Shown here piece by piece: positions 23,101 to 36,095 of a stretch of DNA of 64,000 nt. Origin of the DNA: Phyllostachys edulis (Eukaryota > Streptophyta > Magnoliopsida > Poales > Poaceae); the NCBI GenBank assembly GCA_036346405.1, contig CM070563.1, positions 33,097,298 to 33,161,297 on the forward strand, read 5' to 3'. The translations under genes were made by a program, and so were the position numbers. The notes beneath the pieces are model-generated. The model saw only the letters and a program-made list of their open reading frames with translations. It did not search any database and was not told the DNA's origin. The number at the start of each line of letters is the position of its first letter. Within the stretch, counting starts at the first letter, position 1.

Positions 23101-24319
23101 GATTTAATATCATCATCTCCTGTAAAACAGGGTTTCACAAGGTACTACCTTAACATTTATCTAATCCGATATACATGTTTCAATCTAGCAATTGTGTATG
23201 ACCATCAAGTAGCTAGTTTATGAAAATTGCCGGATTAATATCCTCTAAGGCAACATCAAACATATCCTTAACATAACCGTCACTATAGATAGATTAATCC
23301 ATTGGGACCTATTACACCGAATTATCCAATAAATTTAACAAATCTCACAATCTTAATGATCAGACAAAATCATCAATATCTCACACTTATTAATAACTTC
23401 TTTAACTTCAATTGGGTATAACCATACCCTTAACACAGTTCATCAAGAACTACTACAAGACACCATCAAATTAAACAACTTTCCTTCCAAGGATCTTAGT
23501 TAAGATCAAATATGCACCACACTACAGACTCAACTTGATAACCCAAATAACAACCATTAATTTCTTTGATTGTAACCTCTCGCTTAACCGTGACAAGACA
23601 TCGATAAAGGTTTCAACGTTTTCTTTCATAGAAGAGAAGCATCCAACTCCAACACTCAAAATACCCAAAAGAGATACCTTGAGTCAAAGCTTCCACGCAA
23701 TAAAGGACTTGCAAAAGGAAATTTTCGTTATCCAAATCATCAAGCACAATAAAAGGATCAAGTTTTTCTAATAAGAAAGACAAACTCCAATACGAAGGTC
23801 AATCTTGACAATTAACCAAGTTCACCAGCCGCAAGAATAACTCATCGGTTGGGAAAACATTGATTGCTTTACATGGCAACTTAAACCAATGGGAGCTCAA
23901 CAACGTCTCTCAAAGAATCCCATTAACTGGAATGGACTACTAATCCAAGAGAAGTTCATCAGCCACAACTAGGTAAGAGTTGACCAAATTCAAATTTCAA
24001 GAAAGAGAACAACTCTTCTAAATATACTCGCTTTCAACGTCTGGACTACAATATCCAGTGTGGACACTTCGCTATTCCTATACCACGAACGGTGGTGTAA
24101 CTTTGCATGCTGACCGGGACCACAACCACAACCTCCACCTCTCAACGTGGGTTATCCCCACATAATAACCATAGTATTATAATATAGATATATCAGTTCA
24201 TCTCATAACAGAATCATCAATACAACACAACAGGCGTAAATGAAATGTAAAACCCATCCCCAACTACGATTGCTTAGTGTGTCAAGTTTAATATTTTCAA
24301 TACCACGGACCTACAGCCC
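20149..24319 (-). other. Non-coding interior of element F
   Basis: About 4.2 kb, A- and C-rich on the plus strand, without any long open frame. The minus-strand peptide LKVRWSHKSER at 20283-20315 matches the chromodomain-like remnant in K (5252-5284). The rest shows no recognisable gag, protease, reverse transcriptase or integrase motif. Confidence 0.7.
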
Positions 24320-24331
24320 GCTCTGATACCA
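24320..24331 (-). other. Primer-binding site of element F
   Basis: The minus strand reads TGGTATCAGAGC, the exact complement expected for the plant initiator methionine tRNA end, two bases inside the LTR. Confidence 0.9.
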
Positions 24332-24333
24332 AC

Positions 24334-26621
24334 TGTAACACCCCAGCCAAACAAGGGCCTAGAATGCTACTAAATTAAGTAAATTTAAACATATTCAAAC
24401 TAAAACATCTTACAAAAATTCGGCAGAACCTCTTTTGTATAACTAAGTATACCGAAGGTTCCAACAGATGCATATATTATTAGCAATATCTCAACATCCA
24501 AAGTTCATCAAAGCATTCATAAACAATCAATTCAGCTAAAATATAAGCAAGCATAATCAAAATTAATCCTTAAGCAGTTTGCTTATTATTAAGGTATGAA
24601 CTAATGATAATCATCTTTAAAAGAGTGTGTGGTAGTGAGTGCATCCTTAGCAATTCTACTCCTCCCATGCATGCCGTTCTTGCAAATGGTACCTAAAAAC
24701 ACAAAGAAAATAAGAGGTGAGTCCAAAGACTCAAAGAAATATAATAAATGGCATCAACCACATACAAACATGTAAATCAGCAATTAAACCTCTCAAACAC
24801 ACATATCAACCATCTTACACACGCATGCTATGCAATATGCTCAAAAGATGATCCTCTTCCTTCTCTTTCCTTTTGCATTTTACGGTAATGCAAAGTGCGA
24901 TCCGTCGATGCACACCCATGCCTGTACTATCCGCAGGGACCATTGCCCATACTCCACGTATGGGGACCTAAGCCCATGCTCTTCAAGCATGGGGATTTTT
25001 AGCCCGTCATTAACATGACGGGGACCTCAAGAGTTGCTTGGTCACCACATGACCAAGTTTTCAATAAGCCAACATGATGCATATGTATGAATTTCTCAAA
25101 TTAACAAACATGCATCTGCAACAATAATGCATATGAAAATCATTTTCATACTACAAGCTCATAAACAAAGTCATCACAACTAATGAACAACCAAATCTAA
25201 CACATGACTCATATCTCTAGCAATAATGCACAATACTAGCTATGCCGTCATCACATCTCAGAGCACACAATTTCTCATAACATATACCCAAAGATTGCCA
25301 TTCAACAATAAAAATTATAACCATCATTATACTTGCCTCAACCAGGCGAGAACGGTGGACGCCTTGGGCGCTGCCCCTAGGATCACGCCTCCCACCTGAA
25401 CATAATGATAACCCAAACTAAGACAAGCATACTGGACCAAAAGCATAAATAATAACACAATTGAACTCGCTAAACTCCCAAGCGTTTCCAATCTTCCAAT
25501 TTCTACCGATCGATTTGGTGTTCACTGCAGACAGTCAATTTCTAAAATACATAACTTTCTGCTCAGGAGTCCAAATAAGATGTTCTAATACTTTCTGGAA
25601 AGATAATTAAATTACCTAAATAAACTTAGTTGGGGAGCCCTTCTGATTCTGCCATTTACTGCCCCTACCAAGCCAATCTATAGAACGTCAATTATCACGT
25701 CGGGTTCTCTGGACAGTACACTAGAATTATCATAACTTTTGCTACGAAAGTCCAATTCTTACGTTCTGTAGCTTCCTGGAAAGGTGAAGAAATTACCCAT
25801 CTTTTTTATTATAACGAAATCCTCTGATTTCGTATTTAACTAATAGATTAATTCAGATTTCTACAGACTGTCAGGATGTTGACAGATTAACAGGACAGCG
25901 GCACTAAACAATTCATAACTTTGTAACCGTTAATCGGATTTGGGCGTTCTTGGCAGCCGCGGAAAGCTAAGGACATAACCCAACTATCTCTAAGAGATGT
26001 CTAGGACTGATTCCGCCTTTAAGTACATCAAAACATCGGTCTAATCCAATCTGTCCTGAGCAGACCTAAATACCGACATTGCTAAATTAATTAAATACGC
26101 ATCTAATCGGGGAAAAGAGGGTTACCCTTGATGAACTGCTGTAGATGACGATGTAGCAGCGATCCTTCCCTTCCCCTCTTCTCCTTCTCTCCTTCTTCCT
26201 CTTCCTTTCTCTTCCCTTGTTCCTTGGCCGGCAGCAAGGGCGATGTGGCTTGGCCAAGGAGGACGGCATGGAGGGGGAGGCGGCATCAACGGGGAGGGCG
26301 TGCTACAGTGCTACAGTGCGGCGGTGGTACTGTAGCGCGGGTACTGTAGCATCCCTAGGGTTTTCCCCCCCCCCTCCTTTTTGTTGGTGGCTACTTTCCT
26401 CATGGGCCATGGGCCACTTTGGCTAAATTCCCCCCTTATGGCCAGCCACCACCTCCCACCTTCGGGCCAAATACCAATGGGCCCGAGGCCCGCCCCAGTT
26501 GTCCAAATTTCATTTGTAAACCCTTTCTTTAACTGCTTAAATAACTATTTTCTATTTAGTCCTTCTCCTAATTTAATTATTCTCTCCCGAATATTCTTTT
26601 GAATACTTTTGGGGTATTACA
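24334..26621 (-). repeat. 5' LTR of element F (2288 bp)
   Basis: It runs from TGTAACACCCCAGCC to GGGGTATTACA, followed at once by the CGTCT target duplication. The minus strand drives away from 26,621 towards the primer-binding site. Confidence 0.9.
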
Positions 26622-28479
26622 CGTCTTGACACCATCATTTACATGTCTCCATCAACCCATGCTTTCACTTTTTCAGTTACTCATCGGCTTTCAATGTCAA
26701 CCCGAAACTGTCACCCGAATTCGCTCGCGTTTCCGTCGATTCAAATCATGGGAGAGACTATAAATTGGAGCACCGACGCCCCTGATATCCCCTTTGCACT
26801 CTCTGAAAACCCCTAGAGCCCCCGGAGCTCTGACGACGACGAATTCACCATTTTTTCGAACGTCAACCACCACACCCGAATTGTGATTTCTTCAATCCGG
26901 TGATTTTCTTGATGTCACCACCGCGTCACAGCGTGTTCCCGAGCACGATGATCAAAACCCCTCAATCAATTTCAATTTTCATACAGTGGATTGCCGGAAT
27001 TTCGTCATTTCTTCCTCTAGGCTGAATTCATCCTCGACAATCGATCTCCTTCACCGGTGAGTTTCTCGCCGAATTGATCACGTCACCACATGTTCCCAAA
27101 TATTTCCTACCCATCTCCCCACCTCAATTCGTTCAATTTTGCACCGTGGAGTGTCATCTCTTTGCCACCATCGGTTGATGTGGAGTCGCCGCCACGGACC
27201 ATCTCCGACCTCCTTGTTTGGCCCTAAAGCTTCCCCTTGTCGTGCCGATGCCTGTGCTCACCTCCCCTCGTCGTTATCGCCACCGGAGCGCCACTACCCC
27301 CTGTGCCCCACCGTCGCCGCCCCAGGCCGTCTTCGCCGCCGCCGCCACCTGTGGCATCACCACCCCCGCGGGGTTCCATTTTTGCTGTTGGCTGGCCACC
27401 TCACCGGCGTCGCCACCATGGCCTTGCCTTCAATTCTTCCTTGAGTCACTAGCAAGTGGGACCCTCATGTCATGCCCTGAGTTCCCTTCTCTCTCTCTCT
27501 CTATCTCCCTTGCAGGTGGACCCTCACTGTCACACTCCCATTTCCTTTGCTCTGTAAAAATAAAAATCAGCACAGCATCTTTCTAGAGAATATTCTCTCT
27601 TTTCTAATTTTCTATCATTTCATGTGACTTCAAATTTTCGGATGTTCGTTCTCCTTCATACGAACTCCGAATTCATCAATTCTTGTTTATAAATTCCTAT
27701 AAATTCAATATATTCCTTCCATTATTTATTTTGTATTTTTTGGATTTTATTTGATTTTTTGTTATTTATTTGTGTCGTTTCGCACGTGTAGAGTCCGACG
27801 CCACCGACACTAGTTTGGACCAACTAGTCGCAGGAACCTCAACCTATGATGAAGGTGAGTCTCCTTTGAACATTCTGTACCTATGAATTTTTAAATTATG
27901 TTTTCAGTTTTAAAGTATTATGCATTGCTATTTCATATAAAATGATGATTTTAAATTGTAGGTTGTTAGTTAAACCTAAAAATTGTTAATACCTTCCTTT
28001 GATGATTGTTATCCTATACCTTTGTAACCCTAGCATAGAAATTCCGCAATATTGATTATAACTTTGTGGAATAGTTATATACGGTAGAATTGCTTAGACA
28101 TGCTTTTCGGTTTTGATCAACCTTTGGGAGGAAAAACCATTATTACCCGTTATGCTTTAATTTGGAAAATGTTTGACATTAGGTAATATCAGTATTTGGA
28201 AACTAAAATGTAACACCCCGATTTTTAGAATCGGAATGTTAATATTTAATTTGGTGATCTATTAAATTTTTACTGTGTTTTAAAAAATTTCTAGTGTTTA
28301 ATTAAAATGTTGCTTTGAAAATCAAATTGAATTAATTAAAAGGTTGCATTTTTTAAATCAAATTGTTTGAAAGGCTGCGTTTAAAATTTTAATTGTAGTG
28401 ATTTCTTGTTTTCGCATGCATTTCAAAAACCATGTCATCGTGCATGCATTAGTATCGCTCCCTTTTCTGATTCGACCGA

Positions 28480-29450
28480 TCGCAGGTGAAACGCCTGCGT
28501 GTCCTTTCCTTTCCTATCATCTCCCTTTTTCGTTCCCTACTAACTCCTCACTTCTCTCCTTCAAATCTCACCCAAAAACTCAAAACCAAGCTATGCATGT
28601 CATACCACTGCGATCGTCATCGCATGACCAACCCATTTTTGTGATTCGTTTTCGCATGCATGACAGTTTGCGTGATTTCGCGAAAGGAGAAAATAAGTAG
28701 CAAATGAAACACCTATGTGTCCCTTCTTTTCCCTAACTTCTCTCCTCGCAATCACAACTGAAAACCAAAAATCGTGCAACGCATGTTATACTGATGCAAT
28801 CGTCATTGCGAGAGTGTTTCATTTTAGCGGTTGGTTCACGCATGCGAGGTCGTTTGGGCGAGTTGAAGAAAAGGAGGAATAAATGCAGCGCTATTTATCC
28901 CACTGTCTTTTTATTTCCTGTTCATCCTTGTGCCAACCGAATTCCTCTCCGCTGCCATCTCCCTCCCCATTTCTTTAATCCCTAGCCAAATCATCCTACT
29001 CCCCACACCACCATCCCTATTTTTGTCCAGCACCAAACCTCTCCCTACTGCATGCTCATTTCCTTGTCCCATCCGAATCACCAAGCCACCACTGCCTTTG
29101 TCCTTTTTCCCAGCTGACACATACAAAGCCTCTGCCCATTTCTTCTCTCAGTACACTGCCATTTCATCATGTATACTTATTGTCATTCGTCCCCCCGCGA
29201 AACCGAACCACTCACAGCCACATGCCACTGTCATTTCTCCTTTCCCCAAGGGAGCACTCCACACTCCATGCCATTTCTCTTTCACACCACATCCTTCTTT
29301 CCCCTTGGCAGAGCCACTTCTAGTCATCACCAAGAAAAACTTATGTACATGTTCATCCATTCAACCTTCTCTCCTTCCAATCACAAAATCAGTCCACGCA
29401 TGTTATGTAGCTGTGTTCATCATCGCTAGAGCAATCTGTTTTCGCTATTA
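28480..29450 (+). repeat. Degenerate internal repeats in LTR H
   Basis: The block with GCATGTCATACCACTGCGAT (28,595) recurs as GCATGTTATACTGATGCAAT (28,781), a spacing of 186 bp. A third, more distant form with GCATGTTATGTAGCTG lies at 29,399. Pyrimidine-rich sequence precedes each. Confidence 0.5.
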
Positions 29451-30120
29451 GTTTTCGTATTCACGGTTGATTGAGAGTTTTGGAGACAAGAGAAGGGGAG
29501 AGCTGAGGCATTGGACATCAAGAGCGCCACTATCGCCACACTATCTTGCCTGTGCAAGGGTGAGTGCACGGTGAGGCACTGTGGCCACGACACGGTATGA
29601 GGTCTTGTATACGCATTAGATCAATTGACGAAATCGGCTCGTCAATTGTGGGAGACACATAACTTTTCTTATCCTTATTTTTGTTCAGATCTTCGTATCT
29701 GATTCTTAAGTCAATAACTTTGTTATTTAATTGGTTTTTGGGTCTGGACAACTGGTTGGTAGCGTGGGTGCTGTTATGCACGAGACTCGGGTATGTAGTT
29801 GTCTTGTCCGGACCATTAAGGACCGAGCCATGGGATGTCATTCCAAGTAACTACCGTGCTATCACACGCGGGATATGGGTAAGTAAGGGGAGAGTTTTAT
29901 TGAGTTAAGTCCCAGGTGGTGTGAGGACATTTGTGTTCGATCATTTGTTCGTAGGACCCGATGCAATTTTTTATAATGTGCATGGGAGCACTGTTTTTCT
30001 TTATTTACATTGCATCGGTGTTTCCAACACAATTTGAGAGCCCGCTTAGCGAGCGCTATCGGTCGTTTGTACTAAGTTGGGGTTCATCTCGCGAAGGGGA
30101 ATTTAGCTTAATAGGGCTCT

Positions 30121-33100
30121 GGTAACATCCCAAAATTTTGGTTTGTTTTGAAGTTTTAAAAGTAAAAATAACCATTTGAATTTTGTTGGTTAAAGCATAA
30201 TTGGAATTTCCAGAGACCAAAAATAATTTAATATGAATAATCTCAACATAAAATATTATAAAAATTATTTTATTTGGATTCTATGTTCTTGGATATATTT
30301 TCTAGAATTTTCCGAGTGCATTTGCTATTTTCTGTTTGGTATTTGGATTTTCTACTATTTTCTAAAAAGAAAAAGTAATTAAGAATCTCATATTATCCTT
30401 TGGGTCTAATCTCTTTTCCCCGGCCCAATCTTATTTTCTTTCAGCCCGGCCGCCTCTTGTCTTTCCCGCTCCGAAGTCCAGTTGCCTTGGCCCTTTTTCC
30501 TTGTTCTCTCCCGTTCCACTTTGGCCCAAGCCGGCCCGCACCTCCGTGTCCTTTTCCACCGTGCACACCAGCCTCAGCCGCACTTCCTCGGCTCCCCCTC
30601 GTGCTTTTGCCTCGACCGAAGCCCAGCCTCTTGTTTTCCTTTGCTCACGCGTAAGCCCAGCTCAACCGAGAGCCCCCCTTGACCTTTCCCTTTTTCTTAT
30701 TTCCACTGCCTGGTGGGACCAAGCCATACACGCACGTGGTCTTCATTCCCAAATCGTCCCTAGGCAGGACTTTTGAGTCCGAGTGCATCACGCCATGGCT
30801 GCGCCGGCTCCCTTGTGGACTCCCCATTCGGTGCTATTTAAAGGCTGCCCCACGCGTCAATTTCTCTGCACCACAATCCTCTTCCGAAACCCTAAACCTC
30901 CAGCTTCGCTCCCATCCGCATTGTGCCGAATTTCATCACCAAGCCGCCGGTTGCCGCGGTCTTATCTGCCTGATTTCTTCGCCATCAACGCATCTCCAGT
31001 CGTGATTCCACCACCATCGGGCCCGCAATAGCGTGGGCTACTCTGTGCTTCCATCATCTCCCTCCGAGGAACTCCAGAGCACCATTTTCGATTTTGTCAT
31101 CGAAACTCGGCCGCCGCCGCCCAAACCGATCTACCTGATCCGGTGAGCCCTTGTGCCTTTTTATCCGTGTCATATTGTGCCTTATGCTATTCTCATCTAA
31201 TCCCCCACCTTCTCCTTGTTCCTTTGCCACCGAGTTGTCGCCGCCGGCCGAACCATCCCCGTCGCTGAAGTCTTCACCGCTGACGAGTCGTCACCGGCAT
31301 TGCTGCGCCTCCACCTCCCAGAGTATCACCATCTCCTCGGGGTTCCGTTTTGGCATCTCGTCAGACCTCCCTCGTCGTCAGTTGCCCTCACCGCCATCAA
31401 ACCCAAGCGCCGACCAAGAGCTCCTTTGCTTCTGTTCTCTCTGTGCTCTCCTTCCTTTCTCGACGTGGCATGCCACCTCCCCTTCCACATTGGTGTCCAC
31501 CTAGGCCCCTTTGCTTGTGTGGCATCCCAGTCAAGGCCAAGTGGCAGCTTAGCTTCTCAAACCTGATCCATAATTCTTGAAACCAGTCCTCCATACACCA
31601 GGTCAATGCCAAGTGGGTACCACTTGTCAAATTCATTTTCTTTATTATCCTTCAGCTGAAAATCATTGATGATGTCATGCTGACGCAATAAATTGTTTTC
31701 CTTTAGAGAAACAATTCCCTAAATCTGAAATTCCGACTCTATCATTTCATGTGAATCTTCCAAAGCTCATATCTTTTGCATCCGAACTCTAATTGAGTCC
31801 ATTAAAATTCCAAAATTCATCTAAATTTTATATCTATTTATCTGAGATTTTTATTTAATTTTTGGAGTTTGTTTTATCTCTATTATTTATTTATTTGGTT
31901 TATTCGCTCGTTTGCGAGTAGACGTTGATTCTTTGGGAAGCTTTGAGCAAGGAGGAGGAAACCAAGATCAAGATCAAGATCAATCCGAAGATTTATTCCA
32001 AGGCAAGCCGTAGTCCTTTGATCATATTGAACCTATGATTTCAAAAGTATATTGTTTTATACAATTACATGCTATATTTATATAAATGGTTTTGGGATTA
32101 GCTATTACCTGTTGTCATTATGCCTCCATTGATTATTTGAATGCCACGAATCATTTGTCACCCTAGCATGGATAATTTTAGTTGGACATATTTGTATCAT
32201 CAACATGGGTAGCGTACAAATGCTTAGTCAAGCTTAGTTACGATGTGTTCATCATCACATGTGTCATAATGATTAATATTGACTTAATGAAATATGGAAT
32301 CGTGGTGGTTAGCAACTGCTGTTATTAAAACTTGTGTACCATGATGGGGTGTGTCATTGGTCTTGGTTAAACAAAATGGTTTTCACTCGGGCGAGTGGAT
32401 GGTGGATAGTGGGGGTGTTTCAACATGTCGTGCATTTGTGGTATTCTCGCTTGAGTAACTTGTTAAGGACTTAATCTTGTGCGTCATTAAACTGGGCCTT
32501 AACCGTATAACCACATATCTGGTATGGGACGGGCCTGTCTAATTAATTAGCGAAGTTTTGATTTGGTTCTATTTGGGTTGTGTTTAGCGCAAGAGGGGGC
32601 CCTTGTCTGGTCGGAACGAGACATTCAGTGTTGAAACCTTAGCGAGCAGAACCGGGTCAAAACAGGACTTTGTAAAGGCCTTGTCGCATGCTCTAGACTG
32701 CTTAGCTAAGGTAGTGAGCAGTGGTATTGACGGATGCCAAACAAACTAGAGAAGTCGTGTTATATGGGTAAAGCTGTACAACCTCTGCAGATTGTAAAAC
32801 TATTCGAATAGCCGTGTCCGCGGTTATGGACGTGTACAGGGATTTCACACGAGAGGTAGAGCTTCTTATAAAATTAGTCGGAGTGTGGATGGGAAGTTCA
32901 CTTGATGAATATAATGTTTGTTTGTTGAACGGGTAATTCACTTGGTGGTTTGTGTCGATCGTTGAATTGGGGATTCAATTATCATTGATTTGGTTGGGAA
33001 GTGAATGAGAAGCTCACTGGTTGTTTCAAAGAAATTGTTTAATTGTTTATTATTGTTTTCAACTACGTATTTCAATCGATTTATTATATTTATCGTCAAT

Positions 33101-33575
33101 GCTGCTTTTTGCAAAAGAACCATGCAGCTAACATTTGTCAAGCCATGCATGAATACTATTTGCATACATTTCCCTACGGCTTGCTGAGTACTTCATGTAC
33201 TCACAGCTTTAAGCCTTTGTTGATCAGTTGAAGAATATCAAGCTGCTCAAGAGTTCTTTCAGAAGGAGGACTATGAAGGTTTTGCGGATTAAGATGTGTT
33301 CTCCACTCGATTGCCTGTGGGCATGTTGATTGGCCTTGTTAAGAGTTTCGTTTCGCTATAAGAGTTTATTTGTTTCTTTAGCCCTGAGTGGCAAGTGAAG
33401 TAAACGTTGACCATAAGGTCCAGTTATTATTATTATTTGTTACTTTGAGATCTTTTTAGTTAAATCGAATAAGTGGATGGTATTTCATCATTGTTTCCTG
33501 TGTGAGATAGCTACTGATCTGGAACTAGTTCAGAATACACAGAGGGTTCCTGAATCGTATTTTTGGGTACCGAAA
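30121..33575 (+). repeat. 5' LTR of element C (3455 bp)
   Basis: It begins GGTAACATCCCAAAATTTTGG and ends GGGTACCGAAA. The 3' copy ends GGTCCCGACA, so the 5' end has accumulated changes at its tip. TATTTAAA at 30835-30842 is a candidate TATA box. The palindrome CTATTCGAATAG lies at 32800-32811. Confidence 0.85.
30835..30842 (+). promoter_or_regulatory. Candidate TATA box in C's 5' LTR
   Basis: TATTTAAA follows a GC-rich segment; the same element recurs at the matching place in the 3' LTR (40192-40199). Conservation in both copies is expected from LTR identity and is not independent support. Confidence 0.4.
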
Positions 33576-33579
33576 GAGG

Positions 33580-33592
33580 TGGTATTAAAGCC
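33580..33592 (+). other. Primer-binding site of element C, mutated
   Basis: TGGTATTAAAGCC lies four bases after the LTR end. It matches TGGTATCAGAGCC, the usual initiator methionine tRNA complement, except for two positions. Confidence 0.65.
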
Positions 33593-34279
33593 ATATCGAC
33601 TGTAGAGCGCAACCTTAGTTAGCATGGTCACTTAGCTAAAAGCTTCAAAATTTATTTTCTAAATCAAATCAGCTTAATCTGACTTAAGTGGTTGTTCTTT
33701 TCTCATCTACTCTATTTTGTTCTCATCTTAGTCTGTTCTATTCTTATCATACTATATTCTTTCTTATCTTGTTCTAGAAATATTGTTTCTTATCTTTGCT
33801 GATTTTTTGTTTTGTAATCTTAAATTGACCTTCTCGCCTCATTAATTTCTCTAGTTCGAAAGAAAGAAGTCGAGTCAACGGCAATCATCAAGAGTATCTT
33901 CATCGCTTCGTTCCAGTTGTTTTTGAAGAATCTTCGTTCTCTAGTTCAAATTGGAAGCTGTCCTATTAGAGTCTTTAGTAGCGCGTTTAGACCGTTGTTG
34001 CAATAGGTCTTTATTTGAGTTGTGTGTAAGTGGGAGCTGCAGTTTTGCTGTCAAGCATTATGTTGCAATCACACTGAGGCTTTAATTTGAAGAGTTAGTC
34101 GTGCTTTCATAGCGTTTCAGCTATGTTTTGCCCGTCTTTTGTCTTTAGGTATAATCTGTTTCCCCTAATTAAGTTGTTTCTATCTCTGTATCCTGTTCTA
34201 TCTCGTCTATCATGCTATTCTCTCTCGTGTATATTGATTTTCTATCTTACCTACTAAAACCTGTGAAGAATCATCGCAG
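33593..34279 (+). other. 5' leader of element C
   Basis: Non-coding, T-rich leader between primer-binding site and gag start, with repeated TCTATTCT/TCTTATC pyrimidine runs around 33,710-33,790 and 34,195-34,250. No RNA gene is recognised. Confidence 0.5.
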
Positions 34280-35436
34280 ATGATTTACACTCGTAACACA
34301 TCAAGTCGTATTCAGTCAGATGATGCCAATGCCAATGCCAATGTCAATGCTAATAGCCAGTCACCAGTACTTGAAGCCATAAATCCAAGCATGGCCCAAC
34401 TTCTAGCAGCTCAGACCCAATTCATGAGTACAATGATGCAAAATATGAATGCCATGATGACTCAGCAAAGTCAGACCGCCGCTGCAATAGTCAACTTGTT
34501 GAATCAAAATAACCAGAATAATCAAGCAGCAGTTGTTCTGCCACCAGCTCATCATCATTCCAAGCTATCAGAGTACATGAGGACTCGTTTGCCTACGTTT
34601 TCTCATTCGTCAGAACCTTTGGACGCAGAAGATTGGATTCGTTCAGTTGAGAAAAAGCTTGTCATTGCTCAGTGCAATGATCACGAGAAAGTTCTTTATG
34701 CTTCACATCAATTGGAAGGTACAGCCGCAGAATGGTGGGAGGACTATAACGCAGCTCATGAGAATTCACAAGCCATTACTTGGGAGGAAGTTTCAACAGC
34801 TTTTTGTCAAGCGCATTTCCAGATGGTATAGTGGAAATGAAGAAAAATAAATTTCATGAACTACAGGAATGAAACAAGTCTTTGGGTGAATACCTCAACA
34901 AATCCACTCAACTTTCTCGCTATACTCCAGAAGATGTTGCTACAGATAATGCACGTTAGAAACGATTCAAGCGTGGACTTAACCCCAGTTTGAAAGTGCA
35001 AGTTGTTGGAAATGATTATGTAGATTTTCAGCATATGGTGGATAAAGCCGTACTCATAGAAGATTATCGTCGTCGGTTAGATGAATCTCACAAAAGGAAA
35101 ATGATACAACATGGAGTTCATCAGAATCAACTACAGAGAGCCAAAACCAATGCTCAATAGCCTTTTTGTGTCAATAATTCATCTGCTGGATTCAGAACCC
35201 CTGCCCTGGTGTCTCATGCAGGAAACTCAGGAATTCCCAATGTCAATAACAACAACAATCATCAACCTCAGAGGACCAACAATCATACTGCAGGAGTTAC
35301 CTGTTTCAACTACCATGAGACAGGTCATTATGCTAACAAGTGTCCGCAGAAGCAAGGACCGACACCAATTCCTTTCAATTTGGGAGCTATACCACCCAGG
35401 AGTCTGTTGCTAAGAGCAGAAAGAGGAATGCCTTAG
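34280..35436 (+). pseudogene. Gag of element C
   Basis: The frame opens at ATG 34280. An asparagine/alanine-rich start (ANANANVNANS) is followed by a methionine- and glutamine-rich segment (MQNMNAMMTQQSQ). The capsid-type gag domain follows at about residues 100-180, including EDWIRSVEKKLVIAQ and GTAAEWWEDY. A frameshift near 34,820 and stops near 34,870, 34,960 and 35,158 break it. The zinc knuckle at about 35,306-35,347 reads CFNYHETGHYANKC, with tyrosine in place of the second cysteine. No protease, reverse transcriptase or integrase follows: the interior ends about 200 bp later. Confidence 0.8.
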
Positions 35437-35607
35437 ACTCTAAATCAAGCTATTAGGACTCCATCAACTGCATTAAGAGGAAGGTTGAACCACGTCACTA
35501 CAGAAGAATTTCAACCAGTTCAGAACATCATTTCTATTAAGTCTTTAAGTAGACCTGCGTCAGCGCCTATTCTTTAGTCAGCCTGAATATTAAGGATGAG
35601 ATTCCTT

Positions 35608-35621
35608 TAAGGGGGGAGGTT
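35608..35621 (+). other. Polypurine tract of element C
   Basis: TTTAAGGGGGGAGGTT precedes the TGTAACATCCC LTR start, as in element D at 53,601-53,615. It marks the end of C's short interior. Confidence 0.8.
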
Positions 35622-36095
35622 TGTAACATCCCAAAATTTTGGTTTGTTTTGAAGTTTTAAAAGTAAAAATAACTTGGTTAAAGCTTAATTAGAATTTTCA
35701 GAGATCAAAACCAATTTAATATGAATAATCTTAACATCAACTATTATACAAATTATTTTATTTCGATTCTATGTGCTTGGATATATTTTCTATATTTTTC
35801 TAGAATTTTTCCGAGTGCATTTGCTACTTAGATTTTCTGCTATTTTCTAAAAAGAAAAAGTAATTAAGAATCTCAAATTATCCTCTGGCCTAATCTCTTT
35901 TCCCCAAATTTCAATCTTATTTTCTTTCAAATTTCTACTTTCTTTTCTTTCCCACGCAGAAGTCCAGTTGCCTTGGCCCTTTTTCCTTATTCTCTCTTGT
36001 TCCACTTTGGCCCAAGCCGGCCCACACCTCCGTTTCCTTTTCCATTGTGCGCACCAGCCTCGACCGCACTTCCTTGGCTCCCCCCACATGCTTTT
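35622..36095 (+). repeat. 3' LTR of element C, part 1 of 4
   Basis: It matches the first about 470 bp of C's 5' LTR (from 30121) with small indels, and ends at the CTTTT target of solo LTR I (36091-36095). The remaining parts are 39962-41469, 44690-45005 and 56797-57964. Confidence 0.85.

Larger units (their letters stand above)
17854..26621 (-). mobile_element. Element F: complete non-coding LTR retrotransposon (8768 bp)
   Basis: F is bounded by identical 5-bp target duplications CGTCT (17849-17853 and 26622-26626). It has two LTRs of 2283 and 2288 bp, a perfect TGGTATCAGAGC primer-binding site on the minus strand and a polypurine tract at the other end. The 4.2-kb interior has no frame longer than about 80 codons, so F must rely on proteins from another element. 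The plan resembles the non-autonomous class called large retrotransposon derivatives, though with a likely decayed pol tail. Element K is a second copy in opposite orientation. Confidence 0.9.

Noticed and set aside
27139..27586. Overlapping plus-strand frames of 70-120 codons rich in Pro, Ser and Arg
   Set aside because: They lie in the GC-rich promoter-side part of solo LTR G, occur in several frames at once and have no domain, so they reflect composition.
28930..29451. 173-codon plus-strand frame rich in Pro and Ser
   Set aside because: It is inside LTR H, in pyrimidine-rich repeated sequence, without recognisable domains or a plausible gene context.
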